Assembly: GCA_047967505.1 (NCBI GenBank)
Contig: CM106538.1
Strand: one strand, 5' to 3'
DNA length: 64,000 nt
From: Dipteris shenzhenensis
Taxonomy: Eukaryota > Polypodiophyta > Polypodiopsida > Gleicheniales
Of this stretch, positions 55,698 through 64,000 are shown one piece after another. Positions within the stretch are counted from its first letter, which is position 1. Each line of letters begins with the position of its first letter. The translations under genes and the position numbers were made by a program. The notes beneath the pieces were generated by a model. It was not told where the DNA came from. It did no database searches and saw nothing but the letters and a program-made list of their open reading frames with translations.

Positions 55698-56772
55698 CTA
55701 CACACAGTTATTAGCATGGACTAGTCAAGTGGTTCTACAATACACTTCTTTTATAATTGTATGAGCAGAACAGGCTACTTTCACAAAACTATGCAGCATG
55801 TATATATATTAAAATTATTAAGGCACTCAAGCTAGAGTATTTCCCAAGACACTATAACGAATGAGAGTGACATTTGACCCACGATACCTTGGGAGCCTGA
55901 GTACCGCATTAGAATAGCATTTCATCACTTTACTTTCAAAATTTCGAATGTATGGCCTAAGTGCTCCAAATGGAAACCAAAATGCTGATGCAATTTAGCG
56001 GCCGCTTGGGATAACATAGGTGCCTGCTTTGGCAAACACGTTTTTCCAGACTTGTATCATTTAAAGACAGAGGAAATATGAAGAGACAGGCCAAAGCAAT
56101 ACAGTGAAATTTTGCTGTTCAGCGATGGAGATTGGCATGAAACATTGAGAAGAGTGCACAAACAATGCAGAGGAGAACAGACTCATTTTGAGTGTCATAA
56201 GGCCTAGGGTAGAGCTCTAGTGGGAGCACAAAGACCAAATACAAGCAGACTCAATAAAACAGTTGACTCAAGTAAACATGTTAGATGCCAAAGGAGAGAT
56301 GCTTTAAGTACTTTGCTGGCCACTGCTCCAAGGATCATCATGTGGGATAACTCTACCTATGCCACATGGCAATCTCCTCCAAAAGCCCCAACTTCTCTAC
56401 CCTCTATACACATTCCCCTCCATTCACCATATACGCATGAACATGCGAAAGTAGTTCACAAAGATGAAGATGAACAAAGGAGATCTCATACAAGATGCTG
56501 CTTCAAGTCAGGCTGAAGGCTACAGCAAACTCTCTAAAACCATGCTCTCCAATGGAAGGCCAGTAGCCTGCCTCGTGCTCCTTCCAATTTATGGAAAGGA
56601 GTAGAAAACTGAAATAGGGATTTGATATGGAGAGTGGAGTACAACCCCTACCTTTTAGAGGCCCTAGAGGGGGCCATCTTGCATGTAGACCAGCCGACCA
56701 GCCACCAACGGGCAAGGTGACTAGAATATTACATCATTAATTGTGCCAATCCTAACTCCCAGAGTGCCGAAG

Positions 56773-56776
<4 letters not shown>
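55698..56776. other. Probable intron upstream of exon A
   Basis: Searched on the minus strand for the preceding exon (WNxNS strand and ...AIQ before a GT donor) without success. No other feature recognised. Confidence 0.5.
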
Positions 56777-56819
<43 letters not shown>

Positions 56820-57435
56820 ATTAAAAGTCTTCAAAAGACTGAAGGGTCTATGAGACTGAAAGAACCTGATACAATGAGCTGAATGGGTGGAGCCTCTAAG
56901 CGGGCATGAACATCCAAGACAAATACGACTTAATGATAGAAACACAGATACATAAAAATGTCTTAAGCCCATGGAGAGGATGGAAACTATGGTGTAGAGA
57001 TGGTGGAGGAGTCAACCACAAGAGGGAGCCCGGCAATGTGCGAGGCTTGCCCGTGGCATAAAACCTACGATAGAGTGCTAGTGATGGTCAATATGTGTGG
57101 TCCACTGTGGTCTCCTAGTTGTGGCCTTGCATCGGACAAGTGCCACTATTACCCGAGTCTACCGAGCCTCCAATCTAGTCAATCTAGAAGGAAGGTCGCC
57201 AAGCCTCAACTGTGCATCAACTGGCGAGACTGTCATGTCTCTCGCTCTAGACCTCGGCTCTACCGTCTCCTTGGGGCTTGCGGGTCCGTGCTGTTTGGCT
57301 GGAAAAACTCAATGATCATGCTCTAAGTGGAGTCTGGTTGTACAACCTCATCTTTCCTATGTGTCCTGAGCAAATGCTTTTTGTGTCAAACGGCCTCATG
57401 GATGAGAGTCACCAAGCATCTCTTATTTAGATAAG
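56777..57435 (-). mobile_element. LINE 3' end with (TC)n tail
   Basis: Plus shows (GA)n at 56777-56817, then ttattaaaagtcttcaaaagactgaagggtctatgag, the family's 3' hairpin in reverse. Coding remnants on minus to about 57435 match the [12 protein letters not shown] region with stops. Inserted in or next to Gypsy-A integrase. Confidence 0.85.
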
Positions 57436-57838
57436 GCGAAAAGGGATCTTGGTCAATTACAATTGACTTAGGCAGCCCATGGTGCTTGAAAATCTATGCA
57501 ATAAACAACACTGCCATGTGATCCGCTGTGATGGTCTTCTTGACAGGAATGAAGTGAGCTCGCTTATTGAATCTGTCAATAATAGTATGAATCCCATCAT
57601 TTCCACTCTTTGATCTCGATAGATCAAAGATGATGTCCATGGCTATGCTTTCCCATGAAGCTTGAGGCACCTGAAGTGGCATCAAGAGCCCTAGGATCTT
57701 TTGTCTGTCATACTTTCCTTTTTGGCAAGGCATTCTGTCACAAACTTGTGGATGTCCTTCCGCATACTCGGCCAAAAGAAGTACCTTTTAATAGCTTTTT
57801 CGTTTGTGATGAGGATATCTCATGAACTGCATAGGACT
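57436..57838 (-). pseudogene. Gypsy-A integrase core fragment
   Basis: 57775-57494 reads CQKGKYDRQKILGLLMPLQV, WESIAMDIIFDL (catalytic Asp) and GIHTIIDRFNKRAHFIPVKK, a Gypsy integrase core. The second Asp and the Glu are lost where the LINE begins. Continuation of the minus-strand Gypsy-A at 59790-64000. Confidence 0.9.
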
Positions 57839-57984
57839 GTTAGAAATAACCACAACAGAGGGTGTGCGTAGCAAAAGATAGATATGAGTAGCCCAGGAAC
57901 TCACACAATGGTGCTTAGATAGAATCCAAAACTTCTTTACTTAGTGTACTCCACAAAAGTAAATCGTTAAATGCTCATGAGAAA
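57839..57984. other. Short segment starting TGTTAGAAATAACC
   Basis: About 146 bp between Gypsy integrase and a LINE tail. The start looks like an LTR terminus, but nothing else supports it. Confidence 0.3.
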
Positions 57985-58735
57985 GAATGAATGAATGAAT
58001 GAAAGTTTATTACAGTCTTCAGAAGACCGATGGGTCTATGAGACTGTGAGAAACCTGATACAAGCCAGTTGAAAGGGTGGAGCTACTAATCGAGCATCCA
58101 CACCCATACAAAAGCAAAAAACTATATCCTACATAGTCATATCAAAATAGTAGTCATCTACAGCATCACTATCGTCAACATGATCATCAGAGCGACTATC
58201 ATCATAATACAAAGTGGAGTGTGCTCAAGGTCACTCTCGCCCCCCCCTTGTCAAATGGTGAAGGAGCGATAGCATGAAATCAGATATAGAGTGTTGTCGG
58301 CTCCCTGTGGATGCAATCCTATGCTGTCTCCAGGTCATAGCTCTACGTCTAACAAGGGCGACAGTCACCCCAATCGGTCGTGCTCCCTCTATGAACATGG
58401 AGGGAATGTCCCCTAGTGTAATATGTGCATCAATCCTCTGCCTAATCTACTGCGTCAGTGGCTCTAGGTCCCAATCATGCCTAGGGCCTGTAGGAGGGGA
58501 GTCTATGTGTTCCGGCTGGAAGAACTCCGTGATCATGCTCTGATAAGAGTCTACCAAGGTACGCTCCTCCTGTCTCTAAGATCGGAGTAGACACTTACGG
58601 ATGCCTAACTGCCTCATGGATGAGCGCGACCAGGCACCTCTAGTTTCGAAAAAAGAGGAATCGTGATAACAACCCGGAGCTAACTCTAAATAGTCAATAA
58701 AATCATCCTCTGATCTCATAGTAAACCAGCAGTAG
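57985..58735 (-). mobile_element. LINE 3' end with (TTCA)n tail
   Basis: Plus shows gaatgaatgaatgaatgaaag (57985-58005), then tcttcagaagaccgatgggtctatgag, the family hairpin. Minus coding remnants include YYEIRG and RCLVALIHEAVRH to about 58735, with stops. Inserted in Gypsy-A between RNase H and integrase. Confidence 0.88.
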
Positions 58736-58959
58736 ATATATTTCCGCCCAGGAGATGGACACAATACAAAACAAGTCGAAAGTCCCACCAAAACGTGATC
58801 CTCTGTCCTGAACAAAATGTGATGTCCTCTCCGTCGCACTTCTGGATCCCTTAGCCTGCATGCTCCCATAGAGCTTGAGTTGGTGGCTTTGTTACAGTGC
58901 CTGCAAAGAACCTCCAAGCTATCCCTTCCGGATAGCCATGTGTGAGGCAGTGAATGCTC

Positions 58960-59790
58960 CTTTGATCCATACACCTTGCTGCCCTGATAGACACCCAAGG
59001 GTGAAGCCTCCCTCTAAGCTATGTTTGCAAGTCCTCCTGGAATTTGGCCCTCTGCTGCTCCAAACTGCTGCTAAAAGGCTGCTCCATTGGATGAATTGTT
59101 AGCCCCAAATGGCTCCCTTTTATAGAGGCTGATAGCTCCCCAAAACAGCCGACTGGTTCAGCCACGTCGGCCGACCCAGCCAGCAGAACCCCCTGGGCTG
59201 TAAAACTGATCTTTGGGCAGCTTATTTGTTGTCTTGTTGGTCCCACCTGACCACATGGCAGGCAGGCACTGGGCCCAAGCTTTCCTGCCTCTGCCCCAAC
59301 TTTCTCTAGGCCCTTTCCCTGGCCTAAACTCTGCTCTAGCCAGTCGCATTTCCTCTCCTAGTGGCCTGCCATCTACATAGACATGTTCTTGACCACGGAA
59401 ACCTGCCACAACTTCGCATATTCTGCTCCAATCCTCCGTACAGGCCTGTACACAGGCACCTCCCATTCCGGACGATCTCTGCAAGATCCCGGGCTGCTGG
59501 TGTACTTTCCACGCTTCTAGATCCGCACTCTTCTGCCCCGTACATTCCCGGACTATTACGTGGCAATTCCATACAATCCTAGGCCTCCATGAGAGCTCCA
59601 ATACTGCCATGTACTTGTCTTGTGTGCTCCCACATGGCAGCCTGTGTGTTGCCCATGTGGCAGCCCCATCTTTATGCTTTCTTTGCTTGTATGTTGCCCA
59701 CATGGCAGCCAATGTGCTGCCCATGTGGCAGCCACATCATACCCAACTCCACCTCCCCCTTGCTCTCCTCATATGGGGGCTTACAAATGG
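58960..59790. repeat. Unclassified interspersed repeat, copy 2
   Basis: Second copy of the repeat at 53080-53815, same orientation, ending tgctctcctcatatgggggcttaca. It splits Gypsy-A close to the Gypsy frame at 59810. Contains tandem-like acatggcagcc-tgt phrases at 59629-59735. Confidence 0.6.
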
Positions 59791-62136
59791 GGAGGTGGCT
59801 TTTCCAACAAGGGCGGTGTATGAGATTCCTCATCCGCATGTCATGGGTTACGCATAGATGATCGTCCTTCATAAGATACCCATCCTTGAGGGAATACTGG
59901 CTGGTTGATTGGCCTTGCTGAATATTTTCCATGTCTTCCCAAAGTCTTGGTCCTGCAAATAGTGCTCTTTTATGTTTTCAAGGTCCATATGATGAGCAAT
60001 GTTGACTTGGGGCTTCCTTTAAAAGGCATTTGCTATTCGGTTCTGTGCTCGAGGTATCAACAATCTGAAAATGGAATATGGACAGAAAGTTTGCCCGTCT
60101 CAACTGTTTTTCTGAGAGCTGGTCTGGGTCTGGTCTAAGTCAAGAAGTACCTGAGACCTTGGTGATCTACCTTGACCGTGAAATCGGCCCCCCAAAGATA
60201 GTGTATTCAAATAGAAACAGCATGAATTACTGCTAACATCTCTTTCTCATATGTTCCCATATGTCTCTCAGCATCTTGCAACCTCCTCCTTTCGTAGGCA
60301 ACCAGTGACCACATGTCCCTAATGATGAAGAGCAGCTCCAACACACTCTCCACAAGCATCACAGTCCACATAGAAGGGCTGGTGTGAATCAGGAAAAATA
60401 AGGATCGGCTCCGTGATTAACTTCTGCTTGAGAGTGATGAAAGCTGTCCTTTGTCTCTCCCATCGGAATACAGCAAATTTCATGCAATGGGGCTGCAATA
60501 TCAGCGAAGTGTGTGATGAACCTCCTGCAGTAGGAACATAGCCCCAAAAGAAACTGTGCACGTCATGCACCATTCGCAACTGGGGGCATTCTAGGATGGA
60601 TTTGATCTTCGCAAGGTCCATCCATATGCCATCCTTGGAAATAATGTGGCCAAGATAATGGATTTCATCCAAAAAGAATTCATTTTTTCCCCATTGATGA
60701 AGAGCTTGTTGTCTCTAAGTTCTTGAAACACTGTGGCTACATGTCTTTTATGCACCTCTTCTAACCTAGACAATACAAGAATGTCATCAAAGAAAGTGCA
60801 TGAAAAGTGTACACTCTATGAGGTCAGAAAATCCGGTCCATCATTTTATTGAAACTAGTAGGAGCATTTGTTAAGCCAAAAGGCATGACCAAGAACTCGT
60901 ATAACCCAAAAGTTGTTCAAAAGGTCGTCTAACGATGTCCCAAGGATGAATCTTGATCTGATAATAGCCCAATCCTGCTGAAAATAGTGGCTCCCTTTAG
61001 TTAGTCTAACACATCATCAATGCATGGAATTGGAAACCTGTTCTTGACAGTCATGTTGTTGAGGGCCTCATAGTCCACACACATTCTATAAGACCAATTG
61101 TTCTTGTAAACTAATGGCACAAGTGAGCAAAAAGGAGAAGAACTAGGTTGGACTAGTTTGTTGGAGAACAAATCCTATACTTGAGCAATCATCCCCTCAG
61201 TCTGGGCTGCACTCACCCGATAAATTTGTCGATTGGGAGGCTCACTCCCTGGAATGAGCTTGATGACATGGTTCTCTAGCCGCTCTGGATATAACTCCCC
61301 TTGCAACGAAGCTGAAAAACAGTCTTTGCATCTAGAAACTGAAATTTTTCATGACCTAGAAAGTCCACTCAACTTTTGTTTCATTCTCTTTTTCTTTGAC
61401 ATGATCATGTAAGCTGAAATTGAAGACTTTATTAATTTTCCAATGGAAACACCAAATACAACAGGAATAGTTTCTCTTTTTCCCTTAGCAACAATACGAT
61501 TTTCTCTCAATCTATGATTGAAAACAAGTGTCTTTTCGGGCATCTTTGGGCATCATGAGATGCACTTCTTTCCGATAGAACCAAGGCATCCCCAAAAACT
61601 ACATCGTATTGTTCCAAAGGTGAAACCATATAGTCCTTGTGATCCACATAATCATGAATATGGATTCTAAGCTTCCCAATGCGCGGTGTCACCGGTACTG
61701 GACTGTCCCGAGAAGATTTGACCAAGAGACTACCCTAGCTCTTCGGCCTTAATTCCTAACCGCATGGCTCGGTCATAAGAAATAAAGTTATCTTTTGCTC
61801 CAATATCAAACAAAATCAAATCGTTATGATCTCTGACTTTGCCTCAAGAGAGACAAAGTTCTCGAACCTTTGGATCGGCCACCCTCCCTAGTACGTCAAG
61901 GATTGCTCCCACCAAAGTCTTTGGAGGTTCTCTTGGTTTTTCCTAATCCATTGAATTCGTGGATCTTTTGAGGCAGTTGACTGCCAAGTGTCCTGTTGTC
62001 CCACATCCAAAACACTTCCCCTCCTTTTGGAAGGTCTCAATCTATTCCGGGGTGAATTTTGACTTTCCTTTATAAAGCTTTGGTTCACCCCTTGGCTCTT
62101 GTGACTGAAACTCCCTTTGAATTTGTGCAGATACAA
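59791..62136 (-). pseudogene. Gypsy-A nucleocapsid, protease, reverse transcriptase, RNase H
   Basis: High to low: CCHC knuckle CFGCGTTGHLAVNC near 62020; protease/linker with YDVVFGDALVL (61725-61507) and a KGKRETIPVVFG segment (61543-61349); reverse transcriptase, broken, 61200-60700; connection IHYLGHIISKDGIW and RNase H start FYVDCDACGECVGAAL (60672-60319); RNase H RLQDAERHMGTYEKEMLAVI near 60250; DGYLMKDDHLCV linker near 59870. Many stops. Same lineage as the plus-strand fragment at 28379-29995. Confidence 0.88.
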
Positions 62137-62902
62137 TAGTCTTATTGATGGTGTCTCCGTTCTTGCTTTTTTATGCTGCTGGTGCCCATAGTAAATCTTC
62201 TTTCATTAACTTGCTACTGAAGTTAAATGCATCAAATCTCGAAGTTTTGTCTTGGAATCAATACTCAATTGGGCATGAATACTTAGGTTGTAAACCAGCC
62301 CTGTACTTCCAAAGCTTTGTCGTTATGGCTATTGCCTTAAACAAATCGATGCATGCAATGAATTTTACAAAAGCAACATAATTCACGACTGGAGAGAAAC
62401 CGAGATATCAAATGCCATAATAACTGTCACAGGGACGTGATTTGTATTGTGCAAATAAACCCGTGGACATTGAAAAACCCCTAAGGTGCTTCCCACTAAT
62501 ACCTAGGTGCACCCATTAGGCCCAAATGCTAGGAGCAAGGCAAGGTTTAGAGGGGTCATGAAGTTGGGCCCAAGGGAACCCAAAGTGTGTCATTGGTAAG
62601 AGGGTTAGGGGCTTTAATGAGCCACGTGGCAGTCCCAAGTGTGCATGTGATGGCAAGTGTGACCTTTCTCTCTCTACCTGGTTTTTCTCTCTGCCCTTAG
62701 ACCTTGTGGCACCTTGGAGATCTACATGAAGGAAAAACGTACGGAAGTCTACGTCACACACCCCGAGGCAGCTGGCTCGCAAAGTAAGGCTACATGCATC
62801 CCGATTATCTCCTTGGCTGCTTTCCGTACAGACTATATGGCTTTCCGTACGGGGTGTACGGAACTCCTTACGTGTTTCCTGAGGCATTTGTTGCTGTGTA
62901 CG
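62137..62902. other. Inserted segment, unclassified, ending in GTACGG-rich sequence
   Basis: Together with the LTR at 62903 it interrupts Gypsy-A gag. No coding domain. Bases 62735-62900 carry several CCGTAC/GTACGG words, as in the Copia leaders. Confidence 0.5.
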
Positions 62903-63645
62903 TGTCACCACAATGTAAATATCCTAAGTCAAAGTACAGTTGACCATTTATCTAATCATAATTAAAAAGTTTTCATATGTGTTAATTATGGTCAAAGAGT
63001 TCTTTTAATGGTCAAAGAATTGACTACGGTCAAAGATATTTGACTCTGGTCAAGTAAACCTGACTTTAGTCGGGGAGACTTGGTTTATTACCAAGAGGAT
63101 TAACTGCGGTTAACCAGAGAACCACAGAGCTGACTACGGTCAGAGAGTGTTGACTTCGGTCAACGAGACTTGGCATGCGCCAAGAGGGTTAACTACAGTT
63201 AACCAAGATGTGCCAACTTCCGTTGGAGAGACTTGACTATAATTAAGGTGCCTCGACCCTAGGTCAAAGCCCCTTTAATTATGATCAAGAGCGTTGACTT
63301 CAGTCAACCAGAGAATAAATATATATTTTTATATTTGTTATGTATGCACATGTGTTCAGTGGGGCCGCCCACTGTGACTAGAATTAGTCCACAGTGTGTT
63401 ATTTGCATGCAAAGCGCTAACAATTAATGAGTACCATGGTGGTGCGCTTTCATTAATTGTTGCAGGTACTAGGAAGAGTTATTTTCCTAAGCGCTACGGG
63501 AGCCTAACAAGCATCTAGGAGGCGGTTCGCGTGACCAAGTGCTTCGAAGACTCCAGAGTTGCCCTTAGTGGCATGTAATAGGACTTAGTCTAGATTTTAG
63601 ACAAGTGGCATGTTGCCAATTTGAAATGAGCTTGAAGCTCTTGTA
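62903..63645 (+). repeat. Gypsy-A LTR copy 3 (3'-truncated) inside Gypsy-A gag
   Basis: Starts TGTCACCACA and aligns with the other two LTRs up to gagcttgaagctcttgtaa (63645), lacking about the last 190 bp of copy 2. Fourteen TTGAC/GTCAA words by eye. It lies in opposite orientation to the gag it interrupts. Confidence 0.88.
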
Positions 63646-64000
63646 ATTCAGCTTCTGAGGCTGAAATCCCCTCTTTTGAGCCTTGGGAAACTCTCTTGTT
63701 TCAAACTTGGGGGTCGTTGGCTTTTTATCCCTTGGTAACCCTGCCTGTAGTGAAGGCACACCAATAGGATCCTGCATGTACATGAGACTAGCCACTTTGG
63801 CTGAATGCATGAGATCTGATATTTCTTTAATATCTTTGGTGTTCACTTGGGCCCGTATCTTTGGAGTGAGTCCTGCCCTGTACTTCTTGAGTTGAGTCTT
63901 GTCAGAAATATTATTGAAAGGCGAAACTTGCAAGTATGCGTCCCAAAATTTCTGGTTGTAAGACTCAAATGTATCATGTGCTTCCATATGAATGCTCTCC
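63646..64000 (-). pseudogene. Gypsy-A gag (runs off the window edge)
   Basis: Frame 63987-63650: FESYNQKFWDAYLQVSPF, YRAGLTPKIRAQV, LMHSAKVASLMYMQDP; the last block matches the plus-strand Gypsy-A gag at 28379. It breaks off at the LTR; the downstream zinc knuckle resumes at 62136, so the two halves flank the insertion. Confidence 0.88.

Noticed and set aside
57839-57984. LTR beginning TGTTAGAAATAACC
   Set aside because: Only the terminus looks right; no partner copy, PBS or target duplication was seen.
55698-64000. Search for the missing first APE1L exon(s)
   Set aside because: No minus-strand ...IQ followed by a GT donor, nor a WNxNS strand, was found between exon A and the window edge; LINE and Gypsy sequence occupies most of it.

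Overview
The window is nuclear DNA from a land plant with a large, retrotransposon-packed genome (a fern, lycophyte or gymnosperm fits best; the sequence alone does not settle which). Most of it is decayed LTR retrotransposons (Ty1/Copia and Ty3/Gypsy) and non-LTR retrotransposons (LINEs).

Beneath the transposons lies one host gene on the minus strand. Eight short exons spread over 55.5 kb (55697 down to 195) join in phase, with GT...AG at every intron, into an 825-nt reading frame (274 codons plus stop). It encodes the C-terminal three quarters of an AP endonuclease of the exonuclease III / APE1 family, closest to plant APE1L (Arabidopsis At3g48425). Introns run from 150 bp to 28.1 kb and contain nearly all the mobile elements. 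The first exon(s), with the Met start and first active-site strand, are not in the window and should lie beyond base 64000.

Layout. 1-4200: last three exons and minisatellites. 4650-6170: plus-strand LINE split by a foreign ORF. 6326-22086: a Copia element (TSD ACCAA) carrying a LINE inside its 3' LTR and a second Copia element (TSD GGCAC) inside its body. 22570-27590: LINE pieces of at least two families. 27591-30115: Gypsy-A LTR and gag-pol fragment ending in a LINE fragment. 30145-31382: tandem repeats. 32332-32393: exon E. 33140-34400: Gypsy-A LTR with PBS and leader. 34440-40395: Gypsy-B, minus strand, with 5' LTR and PBS. 42986-43419: exons D and C. 44200-50541: three LINE pieces and an ORF1-only retroposon. 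51476-51620: exon B. 52560-55240: LINE fragments and an unclassified repeat. 55605-55697: exon A. 56777-64000: Gypsy-A gag-pol on the minus strand, cut by two LINE ends, the unclassified repeat and a Gypsy-A LTR.

All retroelement reading frames seen are broken by stops or frameshifts, so none looks autonomous. Both Copias and Gypsy-B lie in the same transcriptional direction as the host gene. No rRNA, tRNA, CRISPR array or bacterial feature was seen.
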